A stretch of 20,043 nucleotides of DNA from VBDM01 sp035280025 (GCA_035280025.1 DATEGT010000153.1:1-20043), one strand, 5' to 3'. Counted from the stretch's first letter, positions 1-7,256 are shown. Notes: generated by a model not told the origin, from the sequence alone. Numbers and translations are program-made.

Positions 1-345
1 GCGCACTTTCAGCAGGTAGTCGGCGCGCGGCTGGAACATGGCCGGGTCGATCTGGCAGCGCCGCTCGACGTGCTCTTCGGCGAGAATCGGGCTGCCGGCG
101 GCGACGCGACCGATCAGGGGCAGTCCCAGTCCCTCGGTAAGCCGGATGCCTCGCGAGGCGCCCGGGGTGAGTTCGATCGCGCCCTTTCTCTCCAGCATCC
201 GCAGATGCTCTTCGGCGGCGTTGGCCGAGCTGTAATTGAAAGCGTTGGCGATCTCGACCCGGGTAGGCGGAAAGCCGGTCTTCTCGATGGCTTTGCGGAC
301 GAAGTTGAGGATTTTCTGCTGCTTGAGGGTGAGCTCTTCGGTCAT
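1..345 (-). CDS. lexA: LexA repressor (5' part, runs off left edge)
   Basis: SOS-response transcriptional repressor and self-cleaving protease. 115 codons are visible of about 200 usual for the family. The N-terminal winged-helix DNA-binding domain spans roughly residues 1-68 (start MTEELTLKQQKIL, with FPPTRVEIANAF in the recognition-helix region). The Ala83-Gly84 autocleavage site lies in GRVAAGSP. The frame is open to base 1, ending in DYLLKVR just before the segment that carries the catalytic Ser, so the Ser/Lys dyad is outside the window. The ATG at 343-345 is preceded by a GGAG Shine-Dalgarno. An SOS box overlaps its promoter, which implies autoregulation. The gene is divergent from the DUF3460 gene. 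Identity is secure from the N-terminus and the cleavage site. Confidence 0.96.
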   Translation of the reverse strand, partial: MTEELTLKQQKILNFVRKAIEKTGFPPTRVEIANAFNYSSANAAEEHLRMLERKGAIELTPGASRGIRLTEGLGLPLIGRVAAGSPILAEEHVERRCQIDPAMFQPRADYLLKVR

Positions 346-358
346 GGCGCCTCCATAT

Positions 359-374
359 CTGTATTTATATACAG
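359..374 (-). promoter_or_regulatory. LexA operator (SOS box)
   Basis: The palindrome CTGTATATAAATACAG (minus strand) has the CTGT-N8-ACAG architecture with an AT-rich core, very close to the E. coli SOS consensus. It covers the lexA -10 hexamer and lies 14 bp upstream of the lexA ATG, the classic position for autorepression. It is also 25 bp upstream of a -10 on the opposite strand, so it may influence the DUF3460 gene as well. Confidence 0.93.
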
Positions 375-392
375 TCTCGGTCCGCTTGGCAA
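364..392 (-). promoter_or_regulatory. lexA promoter
   Basis: On the minus strand, TTGCCA (387-392) and TATAAA (364-369) are separated by exactly 17 bp. The -10 lies inside the SOS box. Transcription would begin near 357, giving a leader of about 12 nt that contains the GGAG ribosome binding site. Both hexamers are close to the sigma-70 consensus. Confidence 0.75.
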
Positions 393-398
393 GGGGCG

Positions 399-404
399 TA
401 TAAT
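399..404 (+). promoter_or_regulatory. -10 element for the DUF3460 gene
   Basis: A perfect TATAAT lies 17 bp before the DUF3460 start codon. No good -35 is visible at 16-18 bp spacing, where the sequence would fall at the edge of the SOS box. If it is used, the leader would be only about 11 nt and carries no obvious Shine-Dalgarno. Confidence 0.5.
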
Positions 405-421
405 TTCGCCGGACTCGAACC

Positions 422-613
422 ATGTCGAAACCCTACGAATCCGATCTCACCTGCATGATCCGCGACCTGCTCCGGGACAAGCCGCACATTGTCCAGGAGC
501 AGAAGAAGGGCCGGGCCCTGTGGTGGGACAAGAAGCTCGATCCCGAGGAGCTGAAGCGCGCCCGGGAATCGGACGTCAAGCAGCAGGCCTACGTCTATCA
601 AAACAAGGTCTGA
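422..613 (+). CDS. DUF3460 family protein
   Basis: Small 63-residue protein of the DUF3460 family, which I know as a short conserved protein mainly of betaproteobacteria with no established function. The recognisable core is an acidic N-terminus (MSKPYESDL), then EQKKGRALWWDK at about residues 27-38, followed by a charged helix. There is no signal peptide or membrane segment, so it is probably cytoplasmic. It is divergent from lexA, and its promoter lies next to the SOS box. The lipoprotein frame downstream begins around its stop codon. The family call is confident and the function is unknown. Confidence 0.85.
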   Translation: MSKPYESDLTCMIRDLLRDKPHIVQEQKKGRALWWDKKLDPEELKRARESDVKQQAYVYQNKV

Positions 614-1304
614 TTCGGGCTTCCGGAACCTTGCCGCGGCGCTCGCGCTTTGCATTTCAGCGACGGGCTGCAGCAGTCCGTCACCCAAAGAGCCGGAACT
701 TCCGACGGTCGACTCGCTGCCGGCTTCCGCGCTCTCAGAGCGAGGGGATACCTACGAGGAGCGGACGTCGATCTCGGATCTCAACAAGAGGCGGGACTGG
801 GATGGGCTGCTGCGATACGCCGAAGCGCGGCAGCGCCAGGACCCCGCAGGCTCCGATTGGGGGGTCGTCGCCGGCTACGCCTTGTTCCGCAAAGGCGAGT
901 ATTCGAGGACGATCGCCTTGCTCGGTGCCATCGTCCAACGTAATCCCGAGGATATCGGAGCCTGGAATCTGCTCGGGGAATCCCAGCGCCGGGGAGGTCA
1001 GCCCGGACAGGCGGCCCGGACTCTCGAGCGCGCCAGCAGCGTCGGCCGCACCTCCTTCGTCACTTTCTTCTTCCTCGGTGAAGCGTACCGGGATGCACAA
1101 CGGCTGGATCGGGCGATCGCCGCATATCGGGAAGCGACGCGTCTGGCTCCCCAATTCGCGCAAGCCTGGTTCGAGCTGGGATCGGCGAGCGCGAGGGTCG
1201 GAGAGAAAGCCGACGTGGCTGCGGCTCTGGAGAACCTGCAGAAGCTGGACCCGAGGCTCGCGGCTGAGCTGAAGAAGCGCAGCCAAGGAAGACCAGGCCG
1301 CTGA
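597..1304 (+). CDS. TPR-repeat lipoprotein, start codon unclear
   Basis: The frame open from 555 to the TGA at 1302-1304 encodes a lipoprotein signal (FRNLAAALALCISATGCSS, lipobox Cys at codon 669-671) followed by about four tetratricopeptide-like helical pairs. The repeats are seen in GYALFRKGEYSRTIALL, NLLGESQRRGGQPGQA, FLGEAYRDAQRLDRAIAAY and WFELGSASARVGEKADV. It would be an outer-membrane-anchored or periplasmic scaffold. No ATG, GTG or TTG occurs in this frame upstream of the signal peptide; the first TTG (882) would discard it. The start given here (ATC at 597) is a placeholder that yields a well-formed n-region (IKTRSDSGFR). Alternatives are a sequence error, or a +1 frameshift from the DUF3460 gene at its GTC TGA end. 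The protein is real by composition; only the start is in doubt. Confidence 0.7.
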   Translation: MKTRSDSGFRNLAAALALCISATGCSSPSPKEPELPTVDSLPASALSERGDTYEERTSISDLNKRRDWDGLLRYAEARQRQDPAGSDWGVVAGYALFRKGEYSRTIALLGAIVQRNPEDIGAWNLLGESQRRGGQPGQAARTLERASSVGRTSFVTFFFLGEAYRDAQRLDRAIAAYREATRLAPQFAQAWFELGSASARVGEKADVAAALENLQKLDPRLAAELKKRSQGRPGR

Positions 1305-1410
1305 GGTAAATTGTCGAATATGTGTATTATGTTAAATTTAGTTCAATTCCGACCATCACATATATACCTTCCTCTTTTAGAGCGTTACCCGCTGTACCTA
1401 AAGTGATACC
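1305..1410. other. AT-rich convergent intergenic gap
   Basis: 106 bp between the 3' ends of the TPR lipoprotein gene and tatD. It is visibly much richer in A and T than the surrounding coding sequence. It contains a loose 7-bp inverted repeat (1318-1324 with 1357-1363, 32-nt loop) but no convincing hairpin-plus-T-tract terminator and no coding frame. Confidence 0.6.
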
Positions 1411-2196
1411 TTAGATCCCACCTAAGAACAGCCTGAAGAAATTCCCGCTGGTTGCCGCCGCGACAGCGTCAACGCCTACACCCCGCAAGCGGGCGATCTC
1501 CTCGGCGACGTGGCGCACGAGGCCGGGCCGATTGGTCTTGCCCCGGTGCGGCACCGGAGCGAGGTAGGGCGAGTCGGTCTCGACGAGCATCCGTTCCAGC
1601 GGCACCCGGCGCGCGACCTCCTTCAAGGGGCCGGCATTCTTGAAGGTGACGATTCCGGAAAAAGAGATATGGAAACCCAGGGCGAGGGCGGCTTCCGCGG
1701 TTTCCTGGCTTTCCGTGAAGCAATGCATCACCCCCCCCACCTCCCCCGCGCCCTCCTCCTTCATGATCCGCAGCGTGTCCTCCGAGGCATCGCGCGTGTG
1801 GATCACGAGAGGCTTCCCGCATTCCCGCGCGGCCCGGATATGGGTGCGAAAACGCTCACGCTGCCACTCGAGGTCGCCCTTGAGGCGGTGGTAGTCGAGC
1901 CCGGTCTCCCCGATCGCCACCACCCGCGGATTCCGAGCGAGGTGGACCAGCTGAGTCCGCTCCACCGCACCCCCCTCGTGATCGGGATGCACGCCGACGC
2001 TCGCGAAGAAATTGTCATGGGCTTCCGCTAGGCGGAGCACGTTGGGAAAGGCGTGCAGCTCGACGCTGATGCACAGGGCATGGGTGACGCCGTTCTCCCG
2101 CATCTCCTCACGCACCTCGTCCAGCTTTCCCTCGAATTCCGGGAAATCCAGGTGACAGTGCGAATCCACGAGCTCGGGAAGCGAAGGCGTCGTCAC
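1411..2196 (-). CDS. tatD: TatD family metal-dependent hydrolase
   Basis: A TIM-barrel metallohydrolase of the TatD/YcfH family. Family members act as DNases or other phosphoester hydrolases; the physiological substrate is uncertain. The 261 residues match the family length. Metal-site motifs appear in order: DSHCHLDF near the N-terminus, GETGLDYHR, VIHTRDA, VMHCF and ETDSPYLAPVPHRGK near the C-terminus. The start is GTG at 2194-2196, which overlaps the holB stop by 4 bp (GTGA) and begins VTTPSLPELVDSH; a longer upstream frame would run back through holB and is not credible. It is the last gene of mltG-tmk-holB-tatD, the same order as E. coli mltG-tmk-holB-ycfH. Confidence 0.93.
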   Translation of the reverse strand: MTTPSLPELVDSHCHLDFPEFEGKLDEVREEMRENGVTHALCISVELHAFPNVLRLAEAHDNFFASVGVHPDHEGGAVERTQLVHLARNPRVVAIGETGLDYHRLKGDLEWQRERFRTHIRAARECGKPLVIHTRDASEDTLRIMKEEGAGEVGGVMHCFTESQETAEAALALGFHISFSGIVTFKNAGPLKEVARRVPLERMLVETDSPYLAPVPHRGKTNRPGLVRHVAEEIARLRGVGVDAVAAATSGNFFRLFLGGI

Positions 2197-3185
2197 GACG
2201 GTCCGACCACACGCTGATACTGCAGCAGGAGATCTTCGACGAACAGCTTGGGGTTGAGGGGATGCTTGGCGAGAGCGCGAGCCTGCGCCAGCCGCCGCAG
2301 GTAAGCCGCGGTGCTCGCCGCCTCGCAGCGCTTTGCCAAATCGGCAAGCTGCTTTTCCTGCCCCGGGTGATACCGCACGCGTCCCGTGGACTGAACGAGG
2401 AGCAGATCGAAGGTCCAGCGCTGCAGCCATCCGACTAGATCCCAGAGGGGAACCCGCTGAACGGTTTCGGCGAGCACGATCGGATCGAAGCGATCGCGCT
2501 GGATACTCTCGAGGAAAGCGGTCCGATCGGCTTCGGCGGCCATACTCTTGAGCGCGGCGAGCGGGGCGCCGCCTGCCGCGGCGAGGGGCGATTCCGGGTG
2601 CTCCACGCCCTGCTCTTTCAGCCACGCAACCGCGTCGGCGGAGTCCGGAAAGGGAAGCGTGAACTTCATGCACCGGCTGCGCACGGTGGGGAGCAGCCGG
2701 TGGGGCTGAGTCGCAACCAGCAGAAACACCGTCGCGGGCGGCGGCTCTTCCAGGCTCTTCAGCAGAGCGTTCTGTGTGTTCGGGTTCATCGCCTCGGCAG
2801 GGTAGATCAGGATCACCCGCAAGCCGGCCCGATGAGTGCCTACCCCGAGAAAATCCGCCAGCTCGCGAACCTGCTCGATGCGGACCTGCTCGCTACGCTT
2901 TTTGCCCGGCTCCGCGCCTTCGTCCGCTTCCGGAACGAAGCTCTCGGGCACGACCAGGCGGAAATCAGGATGGTTGCCGAGCGCGAACCATGCGCAGGCC
3001 CGGCACTCGCCGCAAGGCCTTCGGTCGTCTCGCGGCTTCTCGCAGAGCAGGGACTGAGCTACGCCGAGGGCGAACTCGAACTCGCCCCACCCTTCCCCGC
3101 TTTGAATCAGCACCGCGTGAGGGAGCCGCTCGCGCATCCTCGTCCAAGCCTTCCACGCAGGATCTTGCCATTTAAACATAAGCAT
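2193..3185 (-). CDS. holB: DNA polymerase III subunit delta'
   Basis: Clamp-loader subunit delta', which with gamma/tau and delta loads the beta sliding clamp. Its 330 residues are typical. The N-terminal AAA+ region has HAVLIQSGEGWGEFEFA where a Walker A would be, lacking the GKT lysine, as expected for the non-hydrolysing delta'. A Cys4 zinc module follows (Cys48, Cys58, Cys61, Cys64; CGECRAC). NALLKSLEEPP and the SRC motif (TVRSRCMKF) are both present. The ATG at 3183-3185 overlaps the tmk stop as TAATG. An ATG two codons later, and a TTG two codons earlier, are possible but less well coupled. Confidence 0.94.
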   Translation of the reverse strand: MLMFKWQDPAWKAWTRMRERLPHAVLIQSGEGWGEFEFALGVAQSLLCEKPRDDRRPCGECRACAWFALGNHPDFRLVVPESFVPEADEGAEPGKKRSEQVRIEQVRELADFLGVGTHRAGLRVILIYPAEAMNPNTQNALLKSLEEPPPATVFLLVATQPHRLLPTVRSRCMKFTLPFPDSADAVAWLKEQGVEHPESPLAAAGGAPLAALKSMAAEADRTAFLESIQRDRFDPIVLAETVQRVPLWDLVGWLQRWTFDLLLVQSTGRVRYHPGQEKQLADLAKRCEAASTAAYLRRLAQARALAKHPLNPKLFVEDLLLQYQRVVGPS

Positions 3186-3793
3186 TAACAAACTGTTAGG
3201 ATGATATTCTCAACTTCTTGCTTGACTTCAGCGAGCGGCCTCTGGCCGTCGATCACCCGTACCCGATCCGGCTCGGACGCGGCGCGCTCGAGGTAAGCTG
3301 CGCGGACCCTTTCGAAGTAGCTTTGATTCTCGGATTCGAATCGATCCCTCCGGTCCCTGGAAAGACGCGCCAAGGCTACGCTGACCGGCACATCGAAGAC
3401 CAGCGTCAGATCGGGCGTCAGACGGCCCTGGACCCAGCGCTCGAGGGTTGCGATCCTCTCCTTCGCCATCCCGCCGCCCGATCCCTGGTACGCATAGGTG
3501 GCGTCGGTAAAGCGGTCGGAAACCACCCAGCGGCCCTCGGACAGGGCTGGCGCAATGATCTGCGCGATGTGCTCGCGGCGCGCGGCGAACATGAGGAGCG
3601 TTTCGGTGTCGAGATTCATGGGCTGCGACAGCAGCACCGTGCGCAACTTCTCCCCCAGCGGAGTGCCTCCCGGTTCGCGCGTGACGACGACCTGCTTTCC
3701 GCGCGCCCGGAGAAAATCGGCAATGCCTGCAATGTGCGTGCTCTTCCCGGCACCGTCGATGCCTTCCAGGGTGATGAACTTGCCTCGGCTCAT
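3185..3793 (-). CDS. tmk: Thymidylate (dTMP) kinase
   Basis: Phosphorylates dTMP to dTDP with ATP in the dTTP pathway. The 202 residues fit the bacterial enzyme. Features in order: P-loop GIDGAGKST at about residues 11-19, TREPGGTPLGEKLR (dTMP-site DR(E)PGGT motif), AARREH, the SDRFTDATYAYQG segment, and an Arg-rich LID near DRRDRFES. The ATG at 3791-3793 overlaps the mltG stop by 4 bp, and the TAA overlaps the holB ATG by one base, so the three genes are translationally coupled. Confidence 0.96.
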   Translation of the reverse strand: MSRGKFITLEGIDGAGKSTHIAGIADFLRARGKQVVVTREPGGTPLGEKLRTVLLSQPMNLDTETLLMFAARREHIAQIIAPALSEGRWVVSDRFTDATYAYQGSGGGMAKERIATLERWVQGRLTPDLTLVFDVPVSVALARLSRDRRDRFESENQSYFERVRAAYLERAASEPDRVRVIDGQRPLAEVKQEVENIILTVC

Positions 3794-4806
3794 CGGCTCG
3801 CCCGCCGGCGCGTTCCCGGCAGCTGGTACTTGGCGACCGCGCGATTGTGCTCGACGAGTGTCCTGGAGAACTCGCTCGTCCCGTCGCCGCGCGAGACGAA
3901 ATAGAGCGCGTCGGTCTTTGCCGGGTGCACCACGGCCAGGATGGACGCGAGGCCCGGCATGGCTATCGGATGCGGCGGCAGGCCCTTGCGGGTATAGGTG
4001 TTGAAGGGCGTGTCGCGCGCCAGATCCCGCTTGCGCAGATTGCCGTCGAACCTCTCCCCCATTCCATAGATCACGGTCGGATCCGTCTGGAGCTTCATCT
4101 TGAGGCGCAGGCGGTTGGCGAACACCCCGGCCACCATCGCACGGTCGCTCGCGCGGCCGGTTTCCCTCTCTACGATCGAGGCGAGAATCAGCGCCTCATA
4201 GGGATCGGCAACCGCCAGGCCGGGATCGCGCGTTGCCCAAGCGGCTTCCAACTGGCCTTTCATCGCGTGCCGTGCGCGCGCCAGAACCGCGAGATCGCTG
4301 GATCCCTTGGCGAAGATATAGGTGTCGGGAAAGAACATGCCTTCGGGAACAAGGCCGGCCTCTCCCAGCTTCCGCATGATCTCCGCGTCCGCGAGACCCG
4401 CGGTGTCGTGCTTCAGGTCCTGGTGCGCGCCCATGAGTTCGCGCATCTGGCGGAAGGTCCAGCCCTCGGGAAATACGATCTCCGCCTGGGCGTATTCGCC
4501 GCGAACGATCTTCCTGATAAGAACAAGCGGCGTGACCCCTTCGACGACCTGGTAGCTGCCGGCCTTGACCGCGCCGCTCGCACCGTTGAGCCGGGCGAGC
4601 AAAATGAACTCCCATTCGTTCAGAGGCAAGCCCGCTTCGACGAGCTGGCGCGTCGCGCTGCGAAGCGAGCTCCCCGGTTTTATCGTGAAGTCCACGGTCC
4701 TCGCAGGGAGATCGATCGGCGAGAGGGCCACCCAGGAGAGCCAGCCGCCGACTCCGAGGATCGCGGCGATTACCGCCAAAAGGAAGGTTTTCAGCCGGGC
4801 CAGCAT
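3790..4806 (-). CDS. mltG: Endolytic murein transglycosylase MltG (YceG-like)
   Basis: Inner-membrane lytic transglycosylase that cleaves nascent glycan strands and is thought to act as a terminase of peptidoglycan polymerisation. The 338 residues include an N-terminal membrane anchor (about 7-28, hydrophobic after MLARLKTF) and a periplasmic YceG/MltG domain. The catalytic motif ASIVERETG is at 209-217, with Glu213 corresponding to the catalytic Glu of E. coli MltG. Other signatures are QTDPTVIYG, FNTYTRKGLPP and PIAMPG. It is the first gene of the operon with tmk, holB and tatD, divergent from ygfZ with only 59 bp between them. No clear Shine-Dalgarno precedes the ATG. Confidence 0.95.
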   Translation of the reverse strand: MLARLKTFLLAVIAAILGVGGWLSWVALSPIDLPARTVDFTIKPGSSLRSATRQLVEAGLPLNEWEFILLARLNGASGAVKAGSYQVVEGVTPLVLIRKIVRGEYAQAEIVFPEGWTFRQMRELMGAHQDLKHDTAGLADAEIMRKLGEAGLVPEGMFFPDTYIFAKGSSDLAVLARARHAMKGQLEAAWATRDPGLAVADPYEALILASIVERETGRASDRAMVAGVFANRLRLKMKLQTDPTVIYGMGERFDGNLRKRDLARDTPFNTYTRKGLPPHPIAMPGLASILAVVHPAKTDALYFVSRGDGTSEFSRTLVEHNRAVAKYQLPGTRRRASR

Positions 4807-4837
4807 CGAGGGTGTCGGGCTCGCTTGACGACGCTCG

Positions 4838-4843
4838 TATAAT
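4838..4843 (+). promoter_or_regulatory. -10 element for ygfZ
   Basis: A perfect TATAAT in the 59-bp gap between mltG and ygfZ, 22 bp before the ygfZ ATG. A TTGACG at 4825-4830 is only 7 bp upstream and cannot be its -35; the 17-bp position is poor. The reverse complement also reads TATTAT, so the same AT-rich patch could serve mltG. Confidence 0.45.
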
Positions 4844-4865
4844 AAACGCTAACGAGACGCGGTAG

Positions 4866-5777
4866 ATGAGCACGCTTGAGCACGCAGAAGACCGGCTGAC
4901 GCCGCGGGCGGGACGCCTCGCGGAGAATTTCGTCGCCAAGCTCGATCACCTCGGCACGCTGCGCTTCAGCGGCGAGGAGGCGGAGGTCTTCCTGCAGGGG
5001 CAACTGAGCTGCGATGTCGCGGCCCTGGGCCCGCGCGCGAGCGTGTACGGCGCCTTCTGCAGCGCCAAGGGCCGGATGCTCGCGAATTTTCTTCTCTGGC
5101 GCCGAGATGACGGATTCACCATGGTCTTGTCGCGCGACCTCGTCGCGTCGGTGAGCAAGCAGATCTCGAAATTCGTGCTGCGCTCGAGAGTGAAGGTCGA
5201 GGACACGAGCGATTCGATCCTGCTCGTCGGCGCGACCGGGGGCGCCGGAGAACGCCTGCTCGCGACGTCTCCGCCAGCGAAACTGAAGGACGGTAGGCTG
5301 CTGTTCGCGCTGCTGGCGGACGCGGCTCCGGGAGCGCTCGGCGGGCTCCCCCTTGCGGACGCGGCCTTGTGGCGATGGAGCGAAATCCGCAGCGGCCTCC
5401 CGCTCATCACGGCGGCCACCCAGGACCAGTTCATCCCGCAGATGGCGAACCTCGAGCTCCTGGGCGGGATCAGCTTCGACAAGGGGTGCTACACCGGCCA
5501 GGAAATCATCGCTCGCACGCAGCACCTCGGCAAAGTGAAGCGCCGCATGTTCCTCGCGAACGTTCCCGCGCCCGCGAGGTCCGGCGACGCGCTCTTCGGC
5601 AGCGAGCCCGGCGGGCAGGCCAGCGGAACCGTTCTGAATGCCGAGGCCTCTCCCGAGGGCGGACACGACCTTCTCGCCGTGGTTCAGGTCGCCAGCCGGG
5701 AGAGTTCGACCGTTCACCTCCGAGCGCACGACGGTCCTGCTCTGCGTTTCCTGCCCCTCCCCTACGCCGTCGCGTGA
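4866..5777 (+). CDS. ygfZ: YgfZ folate-binding protein
   Basis: A GcvT-like, tetrahydrofolate-binding protein involved in maturation or repair of certain Fe-S enzymes such as MiaB. The 303 residues have the GcvT-type fold. The family signature K-G-C-Y-T-G-Q-E is at about 206-213, with Cys208, followed by IIARTQHLGKVKRRM. The ATG at 4866 has no better in-frame alternative. It is divergent from mltG, as often seen in betaproteobacteria. Its TGA overlaps the GTG of the next gene by 3 bases (GTGA). The cytoplasmic location and Fe-S role follow family knowledge. Confidence 0.93.
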   Translation: MSTLEHAEDRLTPRAGRLAENFVAKLDHLGTLRFSGEEAEVFLQGQLSCDVAALGPRASVYGAFCSAKGRMLANFLLWRRDDGFTMVLSRDLVASVSKQISKFVLRSRVKVEDTSDSILLVGATGGAGERLLATSPPAKLKDGRLLFALLADAAPGALGGLPLADAALWRWSEIRSGLPLITAATQDQFIPQMANLELLGGISFDKGCYTGQEIIARTQHLGKVKRRMFLANVPAPARSGDALFGSEPGGQASGTVLNAEASPEGGHDLLAVVQVASRESSTVHLRAHDGPALRFLPLPYAVA

Positions 5778-6058
5778 GATTGAGCTACTACATCTACTAC
5801 CGCGTGCCTTCCGGCAACGCGGAACGCGCCCGATCGGCGATCGAAGCAATGCAGCGGGAGCTGGCCACGGCGACCGGCATCGGCGGACGGCTGTTGCGCC
5901 GCCGTGACGACGAGACCACGTGGATGGAGATATACGAGAGCGTGCCGGAGGGCGCAGGTTTCGAGTCGAAGCTCGCCGAGCTGGTGGCCCGGCATGGAAT
6001 CCCCGCCCTTCTCATTCCCGGGTCGTCGCGCAAGCAGGAAATCTTCCGGACCTTCTGA
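5774..6058 (+). CDS. DUF4936 family protein
   Basis: 94-residue protein beginning with GTG inside the ygfZ stop (reading VRLSYYIYYRVPSG). It matches what I recall of the DUF4936 family: an N-terminal SYYIYYRV strand, a helix rich in Ala and Arg, then TTWMEIYE and a C-terminal KQEIF segment. The alternating strand/helix pattern suggests a small ferredoxin-like or dimeric alpha-beta barrel fold, which is inference. There is no signal peptide. It is coupled to ygfZ and ends 3 bp before the NRDE gene. The molecular function is unknown. Confidence 0.8.
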   Translation: MRLSYYIYYRVPSGNAERARSAIEAMQRELATATGIGGRLLRRRDDETTWMEIYESVPEGAGFESKLAELVARHGIPALLIPGSSRKQEIFRTF

Positions 6059-6061
6059 CCG

Positions 6062-6895
6062 ATGTGCTTGATCGCTCTCGCCTGGCGCGCGCACCCGGCG
6101 TACCGTCTTGTCGTGGCGGCGAACCGGGACGAGTACTTCGGGCGTCCTTCGGCGCCCGCGGACTTCTGGGACGATCACTTCGGTGTGCTCGCGGGGCGCG
6201 ATCTCGAGGCTGGAGGCGCGTGGCTCGGCATAACCCTGGAAGAGCGGTTCGCAGCGCTCACCAACTACCGGAATCCGACGGACCGGAGGAGCGGCGCCCC
6301 CTCGCGCGGCGCGCTCGTGTCCGATTTTCTCACGGCTCACACGGCCCCCTCGGAGTACGTCAAGGAAGCGCAGAGGAAAGCGACGCGGTACAACGGTTTC
6401 AGCATGCTCGTCGGTAACGGCGACTCGCTTTGGTTCGTCTCCAACCGTGGCGGCGCGCCGGAGCGCGTGCGGCCCGGCGTCCATGGCTTGTCCAACCATC
6501 TGCTGGATACTCCTTGGCCCAAGGTCGACAGGGCGAAAAAGAGGCTCGCGAAGCAATTGCAGGACGGCTTCGATCCTGCCGCCGCCTTCGATCTTCTCGG
6601 CGACACCCAGCGCGCGCCGAGCGCCGAGCTCCCCAGCACCGGGGTGAGCCTCGAGATGGAGGAGCGGCTATCCGCGATCCGCATTCTGGCCTCGAGCGGG
6701 TACGGCACGCGCTGCTCCACCGTGCTGGCTTTCGCGAACGACGGGCGCGTCGAATTCCACGAGCGTACCTACCGAGAGGACGGCGGAGTCTCCGGGACCG
6801 TCAGCTACCGCATGACCCTTTCAGCGGGAAAAGGTCGAGCGTCATCTCGACGTGCGGGATCCCCGCCTCCAGGAACTCCTCTCCCCGCTCGCTGA
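6062..6895 (+). CDS. NRDE (TANGO2-like) family protein
   Basis: A 277-residue member of the NRDE/TANGO2 family. It starts MCLIALAW with Cys2 and carries AANRDEYFGRP at about residues 20-30, the motif that names the family. GGAWLGI, LTNYRNP, SRGALVSDFL and GLSNHLLDTPWPK follow. The N-terminal Cys is reminiscent of Ntn-hydrolases, but no reaction is firmly assigned; eukaryotic TANGO2 has been linked to haem or lipid handling. The conserved part appears to end near residue 252 (SYRMTL). The last ~25 residues are Arg/Pro/Gly-rich and lie antisense to the end of the GNAT gene, so they look like read-through to a chance stop. It is the third gene after ygfZ and DUF4936. Confidence 0.88.
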   Translation: MCLIALAWRAHPAYRLVVAANRDEYFGRPSAPADFWDDHFGVLAGRDLEAGGAWLGITLEERFAALTNYRNPTDRRSGAPSRGALVSDFLTAHTAPSEYVKEAQRKATRYNGFSMLVGNGDSLWFVSNRGGAPERVRPGVHGLSNHLLDTPWPKVDRAKKRLAKQLQDGFDPAAAFDLLGDTQRAPSAELPSTGVSLEMEERLSAIRILASSGYGTRCSTVLAFANDGRVEFHERTYREDGGVSGTVSYRMTLSAGKGRASSRRAGSPPPGTPLPAR

Positions 6896-7256
6896 AGCCG
6901 AAGCGCCGGTAGAAGCCGGCCGCGTGAGTCTGGGCATGGAGGACCGAGCGCTCCATCGAGCGCTCGCGCGCGCGGTCGAGCACGGCGGTGAGCAGTGCCC
7001 CGCCGACGCCTTTCCGCCGCCATTCCTTCAGCACCGCCATGCGGCCGATGCGGCCGTCCGGGAGCAGCCGCGCCGTGCCGATGGGCTTGCCTCCCAGATC
7101 CAAGGCGACGGCGTGGTCGCTCGCCTCGTCCCATTCATCCCATTCGAGATCTCGGGAAACGCTCTGCTCTTCGACGAAGACTTTCTCGCGCACCGGGCGC
7201 GCAAGCGGCAGCGCCTCGCGCCAGGACATGATGCGTACGGTGAACGGCGCGGCCAT
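6801..7256 (-). CDS. GNAT family N-acetyltransferase
   Basis: 151-residue single-domain GNAT protein resembling the YjcF/ElaA type. The REKVFVEEQSV segment near residue 23 is characteristic of that group. Motif A is seen as GRMAVLKEWRRKGVGGALL (about 71-89), with the acetyl-CoA pyrophosphate loop RRKGVG. AGFYRRFGF near residue 112 and the closing HVEMTLDL are the typical last motifs. The substrate is unknown. The ATG at 7256 has AAGG about 7 nt upstream. The ~14 residues at the C-terminus overlap the NRDE gene on the other strand by 95 bp in total. It is divergent from the aldolase fusion with a 20-bp gap. Confidence 0.9.
   Translation of the reverse strand: MAAPFTVRIMSWREALPLARPVREKVFVEEQSVSRDLEWDEWDEASDHAVALDLGGKPIGTARLLPDGRIGRMAVLKEWRRKGVGGALLTAVLDRARERSMERSVLHAQTHAAGFYRRFGFSERGEEFLEAGIPHVEMTLDLFPLKGSCGS

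Noticed and set aside
70..1272. 400-residue plus-strand frame across lexA, DUF3460 and the TPR gene
   Set aside because: It crosses three better-supported genes in another frame or strand and its product is low-complexity Arg/Ser/Pro-rich sequence.
1318..1363. Inverted repeat ATATGTG ... CACATAT as a terminator
   Set aside because: Only 7 bp, AT-rich stem with a 32-nt loop and no T-tract; likely chance in AT-rich sequence.
2197..2673. Upstream extension of tatD to a 420-residue protein
   Set aside because: The extension runs through holB in another frame and is Arg/Ser/Ala-rich; the GTG at 2196 couples to the holB stop and gives the normal family length.
2193..3185. Degenerate Walker A in holB as a sign of decay
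   Set aside because: Delta' subunits normally lack a functional Walker A; the zinc module and SRC motif are intact.
4825..4830. TTGACG as -35 for ygfZ
   Set aside because: Only 7 bp from the TATAAT at 4838-4843, incompatible with sigma-70 spacing.
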